DNA of 64,000 nucleotides from Coniferiporia sulphurascens (lineage: Eukaryota > Basidiomycota > Agaricomycetes > Hymenochaetales > Hymenochaetaceae): positions 1,054,001 to 1,118,000 of the forward strand of contig NBBA01000007.1 in NCBI GenBank assembly GCA_002794785.1. Direction: 5' to 3'. The position numbers and the translations under genes were made by a program. The notes beneath the pieces were generated by a model. It was not told the DNA's origin, ran no database searches, and worked only from the letters and a program-made list of their open reading frames with translations. Shown here piece by piece: positions 33,103-43,506 of the stretch; position 1 is the first letter of the stretch; each line of letters begins with the position of its first letter.

Positions 33103-36100
33103 TTAATCAGATGGGAAGGGAGGGAGCATACCTGATAGCTCCAAAAGGGCTGGGTCTGAGTCCTGGGTTCGAGGTCCAAGCATACAACGCATGTATTCCC
33201 ATAGGAGGTCAAGGTCCATATCTTTGTCTGTTGGGTGGCCGTCTAGGTCCATAGTGGCAAAGGATAGCCTTATGGCGCCTGCGGTGTGGTCAGAGAGGTG
33301 GTTAAGGTGCCCCGTCAGCTTTAGCCAGCGGCGCAGAACCGGGAGGCAGTTTTCTTCAGCCCACTCTGAGTGGTGGACTGGGAGAGGGTCCTGAGGTGGC
33401 CATATGCATTGTATCCACAAGTGGAAAGTGCTACAGCTGCCGAGGATGTGGGCGGTCGACTGCGCGGGCCATGGAGGGTGGTTGTGCCACCTGCAGTGTG
33501 AGATCAGGCCATGCCTGCACCGGTAGGTTGAGTCAAAACTCAGCCAGTATCCCCCATAGGGACTGGCATGGCAGAGGACCTGGGCGACTGTGGATAGCTC
33601 ATTGCGTGGGTGGTCGACTGAATGCATGAGCAGCTTTCTAGGTCGATGAGAGGGGAGGCTGTGAACTGCCAAGTATTTGTCGGCAGTTGATGCGAGGGGG
33701 CAGGCTAGCAAGAGTGACCATCATTCCATGAGGGTGCAGAGGGCGACCTCTTTTAGTGCGGAGGTGGATGGTTTGAGGTCAGATGGGGGGAGCTCAGTTG
33801 CCAGCTTCGCTTCCATGTCAGCCCATTCATTGCCGGGGATGTCCGAGTGACCAGGGCACCAGACGAAATGAATGGTGAGCTGGGGGTATGAGTCCAGCAG
33901 AGTCTCCACACCTGCTTTCCAGATGTGTAGGAGGTGGGCACCGGGGGTGGCAGCCCAAGTGTGGAAGAGGTGGAGGGTGGTCAGCGAATCGGACAAGAAG
34001 AAGATGTCTGATGCGACCCACAGTTGTGTGGGGAGGCAGCATGCTATCCAGCCCAGGGCAGTAGCGAGGGAGAATTCCTCTGCATCCATGGCTGTTGCAC
34101 AGGTGGGGGACTCCAGTCGGTGAGACCGAAGGCGAGTGTGGCCCATCATGGCACAGATGGCCGAGCCTGACTTATTGTCAATGCAGGAGCCGTCAGTGAA
34201 TACCTGGACATGTGGAGTTTGGCCAAGTTGGTGTGCGGCCATTACAAAGGACTTTTGTGTGTCGGTGCTTACTGGGGTGATGGGGGTGGTGAAGCGGACT
34301 CGGCCGTTGGTAAAGGCCAGGGGGTCCATCCATGGGGGATGTGTGTATGCAGGGACCTGTTGAACCCGGGGGGCTCGGATCTGCAGAGAAAGTGAAAAAG
34401 GTCTGTTAGCTACGTTTTTAAATAATTTATGGCCAATGGAGTGAGGGGTGCACCATAGGCGCAGAGAATGGGTAGTCTTTATATACTCGAAGTAGAAAGA
34501 GAGAGGAGGGACAGAGCAGAGAAAATTAGTGGAATGGGGGGAGGCGCCTTTGAAGATGCCCAATATCCAGCGGCAAGCCGTGTTTTGCACAGCCTGGAGG
34601 CGGTTTACCAAAGTTTTTTGGCGGTGGCGGTGGTACCATACCAGTGCGCCCCAGGACAGGACTGAGTGGATGCAGGAGGTGTATAGGTGGCAGAGGAGGG
34701 GGGCCAAGATGCCGCGTTGGGTGTTGCCTAAAATGCGGAGTGTGGCGAGGGTGGAGAGCCCTTTGGAGCGCATACGCTCAATATGGGGCTTGAAGGAGAG
34801 GCCTGGATCCCACCATATCCCTAGCCACCTGAGTGGGATGGAGGGGTGGATCAGAGTGTTGGGGTCGACCTGGACGCCAGCAGTGTCCCAGCTGTCATAG
34901 CCAGTGTGTCGTTGAGGGGGGTGGAAGTGGAGGCACTCTGTCTTGGCTGCTTCGATGTTGAGACTGATGGTGCCAAAGAGGGTGTCTAGTTGTTGGTAGG
35001 CGCGGGCAAGAGCGCAGCAGTTGAATGCCACTGAGGGACCTACACAGATAAGTAAGTGGTTGTCGATGTATGCCAGGGCGGTGGTGCCAGCTTGGTGAAA
35101 GCGCTGGAGGACCACCCCCCATGAAAATTGTCAACAGGATGGGGGAGACTGGCGATCCCTGAGGGGTGCCAAAATCCGGTTTAGGGGCAGTAGGGAGGGT
35201 GGTGCCATCGAAAGCAATAGCAACCTGCCGGTCCGTCATGAAAGACAGGCACCAGTCAGCCATGTCTGGCACACAACCAAGGTCTAACAGTTGTCGGTGG
35301 AGGAGTTGGGGGTGCACTGAATCGAAGAAACCCTGAATGTCGACTGCTAGGACCAAGCAGATGAGGCCCTCCGAGTGAGCGCATTCTGCAGTCTGTAAGA
35401 GGTGTTGGGCGGCGTCATAGACTGAATGGCCTTGGTGTCCCCCGTACTGGTTAGGTGGCAGCCAACCCTGCGTGTTAGCGAGGAATTGGAGCCAGTTAGC
35501 TATTATCTTTTCGAGGAGTTTCCCTATGGTCTCCTCGAGGGTGATGGGCCGGTATGACCGCAGTGAGAAAGGGTCCTTCTTGTTAGGCTTCCTGAGCATT
35601 ACCACTTTTGCCGCCTGCCAGCACTCGGGGTGGTGTCCCAAGCGGAGGCAGTTGTTGAAAAGCGTGAGTATCTCATCAGGGTAGGCATCAACTGCCCATT
35701 TCAGGGGGTGATAGCCTATTCCCGAGAGGCCCGGGGCCAACAAGTTGGATGTGTCTGCCAGTGCCCCCATGAGCTCTGATAGGAGAATGGGCAGGGCAGC
35801 TGGTTGAGTTGGTGGTGGCAGGGTATTGTTCACTGCCTGGGGTGGGGGGGGGCATGAAGAAGGTTTTGCGAAAGAGCTCACCTTTCTCATTGTCCATCTG
35901 GGTGAAGGAGCCGTCTCGTCATTTGAGCGAGGGGATAGGGGTCGGTCAGTTGCTGAGGCCGCGTTTGGCCCAGTTCCAGATATTGGTGGCATCCGCTTCT
36001 GAGGCCTGGTCAGCATAGAACTGCCATTTGGCCATCCTGACACCTCTCTTGAAGGCTCGTCTAGCTGAGGAACGTTGGAGGGGGGTGGTGGCCGTCATAA

Positions 36101-37103
36101 TGGTGGATAGGAGGGTCTTGCAGTAGGGTGACCACCATGGGACTTCCATTTTTGACGGTTTTGAGAGGCGGGTGAATGGCTGGAGAGTGGCGACCATAGC
36201 ATCGATGACTGCCCTTGCTTTGATGTCCAGGGCGCAGGTGTCGAGCCCTGGGAGATGGAAGGCTGCTTCAAGTAGAGGGAAGGCTATGTCGGTCCATTCC
36301 TCCTTGTCGGCTGGTAGCAGCCAGTGTGTCTTTAGGACAGGAGGGGGGGGCAGAAATGGCAGTGACCACTGCAGGATAGTGTGGTCAGACAGCGGGGAAG
36401 GGTCGGAGGTAGCCGAGTCTAAAATAGAGTCAGGGTTGACTGTGGGTGGGGCCCAGATCATGTCAATGGGGCACTGATGACGATTGCCGTCAGGCCTTGA
36501 GTCAGAGTCAGGGATATGGGCAGGCGCCAGGCCATGCCCACGGAAAAAGTCATCAAGGGGTTGCGCCCCCAAGTCGTCTCGTCGTGGGACTGGGAATTCG
36601 GACCACATGTGGTGGCAATGGTTGAAGTTGCCTGCCACAAGTAGAGTGGTGGCAAGCACTGAGGGGAGTGAGAATAAAAAGGACTCACCTGGGTACTGGG
36701 GGGAGGCGTTCTCTCAGTCCAGAGGGTGCATACCATAGTAGTTGCACACCCGGAGGGTGAGTTGGGATCGGACCTCCAGTGTGAGTACATCAGTGCCATG
36801 CGAGGCGGCTCCGAGGATCGACCATGAGGTTGGGGGGAGGGCCCTGGATACATACATGACCACGTGAGGATGGACCTCTGGTGGTAGAACAGGTATGTAT
36901 CCTGGGATGGTTGGGACGTTGAGGACCGGGATGCCGGTTGGGTCGGTGGGTGAGGGTTGCAGCCCTATTTGGTACCAGGGTGGTTCCTGTATAAGAATCA
37001 GGTGCAGGGGGGAGGGGTCAGCTGTAAGGACAGGGATTAAGGAGTTTATCACTGCTAGTGAGCAGGCGGCATTCCACTGCAGGATAGAGAGTTTCTCTAT
37101 CAT
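33103..37103 (-). pseudogene. LINE ORF2 of M3
   Basis: It starts MIEKLSILQWN at 37103 and keeps the full domain order. Endonuclease: LIQEPPW, NYYGMHPLD, GNFNHCHHMWS (the Asp of GDFN is changed) and PIDMIWAPP. RT: VDIQGFFDSVH, FGTPQGSPVSPIL and YIDN in place of YVDD. RNase H: VFTDGSCIDNKSGSA and WCPGHSDIPGNEWAD. A TGA at 36714, a frameshift near 35945-36045, a C-run frameshift near 35115, and stops near 33720 inactivate it. The end is MLPPFPSD at 33103. Confidence 0.82.
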
Positions 37104-37110
37104 ACTTCCT
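37097..37110. repeat. Target-site duplication of P3 (left copy; right copy 43504-43517)
   Basis: The 14 bases CTATCATACTTCCT are identical on both sides of P3. They cover the ORF1/ORF2 overlap of M3, so each side keeps its own copy of the ATGA. Confidence 0.95.
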
Positions 37111-37168
37111 CATCCTTCTTGACCAGTAACCACCACCATCGACTAGTGTGGGCAGCTAAAACTCCCCC

Positions 37169-39190
37169 ATGTCGAACCCAGGTGACTACAGGAAAGCCCT
37201 CCATCGCACAACAACATCCTCCACCACCCCTCCGTCCTCATCAGCAAGCCTCGCCACTGCCAGGGCAGCCAAAGCGGCCTCTAACATGGCTGCCCACACA
37301 GTCGCCGCCACCCAGTGTGACAACACCCCCACCCCCTATGCCTCTATCGACCCAGGCGTTCTGGCCTCGTCTCCAGACCTGCTCTGCCTCACCCCATCCC
37401 CCATCATCGGAGTTTTGAACACTGAGTTCACTTGCTTGTTCGCGCATGTCAGCCGTCCCCCCTCTGCCGGCTCCAACGAGTTTGTCGAAATGGAAGACAT
37501 CCTCAAGAACCCCCACACCCCCTCGCCGCTGCTCACTCACAAGCACTCCACAGAGAACCTCTCACCGCACACCCCCTGCCCCTGCCCTCGAGACCAGTTC
37601 GAGCCACACATGGCAGGCTTTATGTACTCCCTATCCCGCACCTTGGAGGACTTCAACCAGAAGACCCTACACACCAACATCGCCAAGACCGATACCGCCA
37701 CCGCCCAGTTTGTAGGGGACCTTTTCTGGAACCTCCAACAAACTATCGCTGGTGTCATCAGGGATGAGAAGGACCCCCAGTACATAGTCTCCCAAAATAT
37801 GGAGATGGCCTATAACTTTGCCAGGAAGGGGGCAGAAGCCTCCCTCCCAGCACCCTTCGCCCCAGCTCCCCCCCGCCAAAGGACCCCAGCCACCACCCCC
37901 CAACCCTTCGCCCAGAACCGGACCCCAGGACCAACTAATGTATCACCTGACGTGGCAGCGCTGACTAACATTGTTAAGCAGCTCTCCACAGAGGTTGCTT
38001 CCATCTCCAGACAGGTCTCCACCCTCATCAACCAGCCCGCCCCCTGCGCCCCACAGGCCCAGAAGGCCCAGGCCCCTACCACCACCGCCCAGGCTGCTAT
38101 CACCGCAGCACCAACTTCCTACACCCAGGTGGCGGCTGCCCCAGCACCACCTACCGCCTCCAACCCCAACCCAGTTGCACCTGCCCCAGGCACCGTATTC
38201 ACAATGATGACCCACAAAAAGAAGAAAAAGCAATGCCAAGTCCCGCCCCCACCCCCAATGTACGCTAAAGACCCGACCCTGGTCCTCATCCTGGCCATTG
38301 CGCTCAAAGCCGAGATTCAGCTCCCGGCAATGCGCCTCACTGCTACCACCTGTGAGTTCTTTTCTTCCCTCCCCACTGCTGACCAGGTCACCATCTTGGC
38401 CTCCTCTTTCAACATAAAGGGGAACCTCATGACCTTGTTCGCCAAGCGCCCCTCTTCCGCCTCACCAGCCATGGATATGATCATTGATCGACACTCCGCG
38501 GCCTTTGCAGCCCACATGCGCGAGCATTGCCTCTCGATAGCAGTCGACAAGATCCCCGAGCAGTATGCACTCACCCCCATCCGCGTCCACCCCAGGTCGG
38601 CGCTCCACATCTCCATGGTGCTGTGCGTCGACTACCTTTTCGGCCAGAACGGCCACACCATCTCCCCGAAGGCCCTCATGGCCGAAATCCGGAACAATCC
38701 GTCCCTCCGCCCCCTCGACTTTGTTGTCGACCCTCACTTTGCTGCCACCGAGGAACACCTCCTGACCCTCCAGAAGTGCCCTGTGGCATTCTCCTTCTCT
38801 GACCCCAACGGATCCATCCAGGCTCAGCTCCTCAAGCACCCACGAGTATGGTTATTCGGCTCGGCTCTCTCCCTCTCCGTCCCACCATACCGTCCTGGCC
38901 TCACTCAATGTGAGTGCTGCCAGGGCCTAGGTCATGGAATGAGAGGGTGCCACGCCCAGCCCTGCTGCACCGACTGTGGGGGAGGACACCTCACCCACAA
39001 CCACCGAAAGTCATGCACATCTTGCACCTCCGAAGCCATTGAGGGCGACCTCTGCCCTCACCCTTGCTACTGCACCAATTGCAAAGGCAACCACCCCGCT
39101 ACCCTCCAGCAGTGTCCCAAGAAACAGCGTTTTCGTCAGATCAAGGCAGCTATTGATGGACCCAACAATGACCACATGGAGGACCAATGA
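37169..39190 (+). CDS. LINE ORF1, gag-like RNA-binding protein (intact, 673 aa)
   Basis: The start is ATG 37169 (MSNPGDYRKALH), 58 bp after the element's 5' end and the same start as in other copies. Residues about 1-130 are Ala/Thr/Ser/Pro-rich. A helical-looking region with LSRTLEDFNQKT lies near 150-165. A long Pro/Ala/Gln linker follows, then the basic KKKKKQCQVPPPPP near 350. A more folded region (LHISMVLCVDYLFGQNGHTI) comes before three zinc knuckles near 575-660: CECCQGLGHGMRGC, a second knuckle starting CCTDCGGGH, and CTNCKGNHPATLQQC. In LINEs such proteins bind the element's RNA and form the RNP. It ends at the ATGA overlap. This is the only fully open ORF1 in the window. Confidence 0.9.
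   Translation: MSNPGDYRKALHRTTTSSTTPPSSSASLATARAAKAASNMAAHTVAATQCDNTPTPYASIDPGVLASSPDLLCLTPSPIIGVLNTEFTCLFAHVSRPPSAGSNEFVEMEDILKNPHTPSPLLTHKHSTENLSPHTPCPCPRDQFEPHMAGFMYSLSRTLEDFNQKTLHTNIAKTDTATAQFVGDLFWNLQQTIAGVIRDEKDPQYIVSQNMEMAYNFARKGAEASLPAPFAPAPPRQRTPATTPQPFAQNRTPGPTNVSPDVAALTNIVKQLSTEVASISRQVSTLINQPAPCAPQAQKAQAPTTTAQAAITAAPTSYTQVAAAPAPPTASNPNPVAPAPGTVFTMMTHKKKKKQCQVPPPPPMYAKDPTLVLILAIALKAEIQLPAMRLTATTCEFFSSLPTADQVTILASSFNIKGNLMTLFAKRPSSASPAMDMIIDRHSAAFAAHMREHCLSIAVDKIPEQYALTPIRVHPRSALHISMVLCVDYLFGQNGHTISPKALMAEIRNNPSLRPLDFVVDPHFAATEEHLLTLQKCPVAFSFSDPNGSIQAQLLKHPRVWLFGSALSLSVPPYRPGLTQCECCQGLGHGMRGCHAQPCCTDCGGGHLTHNHRKSCTSCTSEAIEGDLCPHPCYCTNCKGNHPATLQQCPKKQRFRQIKAAIDGPNNDHMEDQ
39187..39190 (+). 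promoter_or_regulatory. ATGA overlap between ORF1 and ORF2 of P3
   Basis: The ORF2 start ATG (39187-39189) overlaps the ORF1 stop TGA (39188-39190). With an intact ORF1 upstream, this is the clearest example of the stop-restart arrangement conserved in both subfamilies. Confidence 0.75.
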
Positions 39191-42100
39191 ATAGAGACAT
39201 CTCTATTCTTCAGTGGAATGCCGCTCACTCCCTAGCTGCAGTCCATTCCCTTATCCCGATCCTTACTACTGACCCATCCCCACCCACTGTCATTTTGATA
39301 CAGGAACTGCCCTGGTACCAAATCGGCCTCCAGCCCTCCCTCACCAACCCAACTGGCACCCCAGTCCTGAACATACCCTCCCTCCCCAGGTACATAGCTG
39401 TCCTACCCCCAGCCACCCGGCCCCAGGTAGTTACATATGTATCATGCGCCATCCCCTCAACAGCATGGTCAGTCCTTGGCACCACCTCATCCGGCACTGA
39501 TGTCCTCACCATCAAAATCCACTCCCAACTGACACTCTGCCTCTGCAACTTCTATGGTATGCATGCGCCGGACCACACCCACACTACCCTGCAATACCCT
39601 GGTGAGTCATTCCTCTTCATGATCCCGCCAGCCTTGGCCTCCACCCTGCTAGTGGCAGGTGACTTCAACCATCGCCACCACTCGTGGTCCATACTCCTTG
39701 CCGCTTGGCAGGAGGATTTGAGGGCGCAACCCCTCAATGACTTCTTCTGGGAGCATGGCCTCGAGCCAGCCCACCTCCCGGACTCTGACTCGCAGCCCGT
39801 TGACAATCATCAGTGGTGCCCCATTGACATGATCTGGGCCCCACCTGCAATCAACCCCGATTTCATTATAGACTTGGGTTCATCAACCACCTCCCCAATG
39901 TCTGACCATGCAATGTTGCACTGGTCTGTGCCATCTCGGCCCCCCCTCCAGTTATGAAAATGCGTCGGCTTCTCCCAGCCGACAGAGAGGAGTGGTCCAA
40001 CATCACCTTCCCCCTACTCGAATCCGCTTTCCTCCTGCCAGCGGACAACCCCACCACCCTCAATGTCAAAGCGCAAGCAGTGGTCGACTCTATGATCACC
40101 ACCCTCACCCCCTTCACCAGACTCACCAAGCCATCAAAAACTGAGGTCCCCTGGTGGACCCCAACCTGTAAGTCGCTCCTCCAGGCAATTGCAACGGCCG
40201 CCACCCCCCTTCAGCGATCAGCAGCCCGCCGCACATTCAAACGCGGCATTCAAGCGGCCAAACGGCATTTCTATGCCGAACAAGCCGACCGGGCAGACGC
40301 CTCCAACATCTGGAACTGGGCCAAGTGTGGCCTCGGCAACCGACCCACTCCAATCCCCTTGCTCAAGAAATGCAATGGCACCTTCACCCAATCGGATGCC
40401 GAGAAAGGTGAGCTCTTCCACGCTACTTTCTTCGCACCCCCACCACCCCAACAAGTGGCCCTCACCCTACTGCCTCCCCCCCAACCAGCTGCCCTGCCCA
40501 TACTCCTTACGGAGCTCACAGGGGCACTGGCCGACACCTCCAACTTGTCAGCTCTGGGCCTCTCAGGGATTGGCTACCACCCACTAAAATGGGTGGTAGA
40601 CGCCTACCCTGGCGAGATCCTTACCCTTTTCAATGACTGTCTACGCATGGGGCACCACCCCAAGTGCTGGTGGGTGGCAAAAGTGGTAATGCTACAGAAG
40701 CCTAACAAGAAGGACCCCTTCTCACTGAGATCTTATTGGCCCATCACCCTCGAGGAGACCCTAGGGAAACTCCTGGAAAAAATTATCACTAACCAGCTCC
40801 AGTTCCTCACTAACACATGGGACTGGTTGCCACCTAACCAATATGTGGGGCATCAAGGACACTCAGTCTACGACACCGCCCAGCACCTCCTACAGATTGC
40901 AGAATGCACCCATGCAGAGGGCCTGGTATGCTCGGTCCTCGTGGTCGACATACAGGGTTTCTTCAACTCGGTGCACCTGCAACTCCTCCACCAACAACTG
41001 CTGGACCTCCAGTGCCCACCAGACATGGCGGACTGGTGCCTGTCCTTTATGACGGATCGGCAGGTCGCCATTGCCTTCGATGGCACCACCCTCCCAACTG
41101 CCCAGAAACCCGACCTCGGCACCCCCCAAGGGTCGCCGGTATCCCCTATCCTCTCCACCATATTCGCGGGTGTGGTCCTCTGGAAATTTCACCAAACCGG
41201 CACCACCACCCTTGCATATGTAGACAATCACCTCCTTGTGCGCATCGGACCCAGTGTGGCATCCAACTGCCAGCAACTATCCGCCGCTTACCACCAACTT
41301 GATGCCCTCTTTGGTGACATTGGTCTCAACATCGAGGCCGCCAAGATGGAGTGCCTACACTTCCACCTGCCCCGGCACCACACCTCAGCATACACCAACT
41401 GGGACACAGCCGGGGTCCAGGTCGACCCCACCACACTCATCCGACCTTCGATCCCTCTCCGTTGGCTGGGGATTTGGTGGGATCCTGCCCTAACCTTCAA
41501 GGCCCATGTGGAGTGCATGCGTTCCAAAGGCCTCTCCACCCTCACTGCCCTCTGCATCCTTGGCAACACTGAACGCGGCATCTCGGCCCTTCTCCTACGT
41601 CGCCTGTACACCGCCTGCATCCACTCGGTTCTCACTTGGGGGGTGCCGGTTTGGTACCATGGGCAGCGCCAAAAAACTTTAGTAAGCCGCCTGCAGGCTG
41701 TGCAAAACACGGCATGCAGATGGATTCTCAGCATCTACAAAGGTGCCTCTCCCTTTTCTACAAATTTCCTTTGTTCCCTTCCCCCACTCTTGTATTATTT
41801 CGAATATGCAAAGACTCTCCATTCTCTGCGTCTCTGGCGCACCCTGCACTCCGTCAGTAGAAAATGCTATTATAAAACTGTAACTAACCGCCCCTTTTAC
41901 ACTTCTCTGCAGGTCCGGGTCCCTTGGGTTCAACCGGTCCCTGCATACACTCATCCCCCTTGGATGGATCCTCTGGCATTTACGAATGGATGAGTATCGT
42001 TTGCCTCTCCTATCACTCCGGTCAGCAAAGACACCCATGAGGAATTTGTGGAAGCCGCTCGCTCCCTGAGCACCCTCCCCCACCTCCAGGTCTTCACTGA

Positions 42101-43193
42101 TGGCTCCTGCATGGGGACGAAGTCTGGTTCTGCTGTCTGCGCCATGATGGGCCTCACCTGCCTAAAATCTCGCCGACTTGCCTCCTCCACATGTGCTACA
42201 GCAACGGACGCAGAAGTCTTCTCCCTCACCTCCGCACCCATGTGGGCTGCACACCACCTCCGGGATCTACTGCCTGTCGCATCTGACATCTTCTTTCTGT
42301 CAGATTCGCTGACGGCACTCCACCTTATCTGCACATGGGTGCCGGCCCCAGGCGCCCACCTCCTTCATCAATGGAAGGCTGGGGTCCAGACTCTCTTGGA
42401 CTCATATCCGGAACTCGCCATACATTTCGTCTGGTGTCCGGGTCATTCCGACATACTGGGGAATGAATGGGCTGACCAAGAGGCCAAGTTCGCAACAAAT
42501 CTCCCCTCGTCTTCCCTCACCCCCTCTACCTCCGCATTGAAGGAGGCCGCTGTCAACACATTAATGGAACAATGGTCCCTTTCTCTCGCCCACCCACTAG
42601 CCTTGACAGCCGACAAGTACTTGGCAGTCAACAGCATCCCCTCCCACTGACCACGGAAGCTTCTCACCCAGTCGGTCGACCATCCCCGCCATGAGCTCTC
42701 GGCAGTCGCCCAGGTCCTCTGTTGCGCTGGTCCCTACGGGGGCTACTGGCTGAGCTTTGACTCAGTCTACTGGTGCAGACATGGCCTGATTTCACATTGC
42801 CGGTGGCACAACCACCCCCCCTGGCCAGCCCAATCCACCGCCCATGTCCTGGGCGGGTGTTGTACCTTTCGACCATGGATCCATAAGGTCTGGCCTCCCC
42901 GCGACCCACTCCCGACCCACCACACTGAGTGGGCTGATGAAAACCATCTCCAGGTTCTACGCCGCTGGCTGAAACTGACAGGGCATCTGGACCGCCTCTC
43001 CAACCGCACCTCAGCCACCATCCACCTGGCCTTTGCTGCGATGGACTTAGAGGGGCACCCCACCGATGAAGATATGGACTTGGACCTCCTCAGGGAATAC
43101 ATGAGTCGTATGCTTGGACCCTGACCCCAGGACTCGGACCCAGCTCTCTTGGAGCTTTCAGGTGCGCTTCCTCCCTTTTCCTCTGATCTATGA
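39187..43193 (+). pseudogene. LINE ORF2 of P3 (endonuclease, RT, RNase H), inactivated
   Basis: It starts MNRDISILQWN. The endonuclease (LIQELPW, NFYGMHAPD, GDFNHRHHSW, PIDMIWAPP, SDHAML) is open to 39957. A C-run near 39942-39948 shifts the frame, and 39954-41993 (679 aa) carries the RT: VDIQGFFNSVH, LGTPQGSPVSPIL, and YVDN instead of YVDD. TGA codons at 41991, 42648 and 43122 replace codons that are Arg in related copies. RNase H (VFTDGSCMG near 42090, EVFSLT, FLSDSLTAL, WCPGHSDILGNEWAD) is open. The native end SSDL is at 43193. One frameshift and three TGAs are all that separate it from a full frame, besides the YVDN change. Confidence 0.88.
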
Positions 43194-43339
43194 CTGCCTT
43201 TCAGACTCTCCCATGTATGTCCTGGCCGGCGCTCTCGCCCCCCCTTTCCTATTCTAAACTACCTCCTTTGCCTGCCTTCATCTGCTTGGTATTGTCGTAG
43301 CAAAATGTATTCCTCCCTCTTTCTCTTTCCTTACTAATA

Positions 43340-43503
43340 GGGGCCCTCCACACCTTGGCACCCTTTGGGGAGCAGGGCCCCCGCCCAGTTTCATGTGTTG
43401 TGTGATGATGGGCGCCTCTGTTGTTATGTAGTTAGGGCCCCCCCTTCAGGGGGGCAGCTTGTAATTATGTAATACTGCAGGAATAATAAATTAAAATTAA
43501 AAT
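43340..43503 (+). promoter_or_regulatory. LINE 3' UTR stem-loops and tail (P3)
   Basis: First stem: GGGGCCCT at 43340-43347 pairs with AGGGCCCC at 43374-43381. Second stem: a C-run at 43438-43444 pairs with the G-run 43449-43454 around TTCA. The conserved GCTTGTAATTATGTAATACTGC-type segment and a TAA/A-rich tail follow. The same elements end nearly every LINE and composite here, as expected for a recognition site of the element's own RT. In subfamily 2 the first stem is GGGGCTCT/AGAGCCCC, a compensated base-pair change. Confidence 0.75.
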
Positions 43504-43506
43504 CTA

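Larger units (their letters stand above)
37111..43503 (+). mobile_element. LINE P3, complete insertion, reference copy (subfamily 1, 6.39 kb)
   Basis: It has the 5' terminus CATCCTTCTTG at 37111, a 58-bp 5' UTR, an intact ORF1, an ORF2 overlapping by ATGA, a 3' UTR of about 0.3 kb with two stem-loops, and a TAA/A-rich tail to 43503. Perfect 14-bp target-site duplications flank it. The target is the ORF1/ORF2 boundary of M3, in opposite orientation. This is the best copy in the window from which to define the family. Confidence 0.95.

Noticed and set aside
43431..43437. GTTAGGG in the LINE 3' UTR as a sign of telomere targeting
   Set aside because: It is a single motif and part of a hairpin arm. 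No telomeric array is present, and the duplications show insertion into other transposons.
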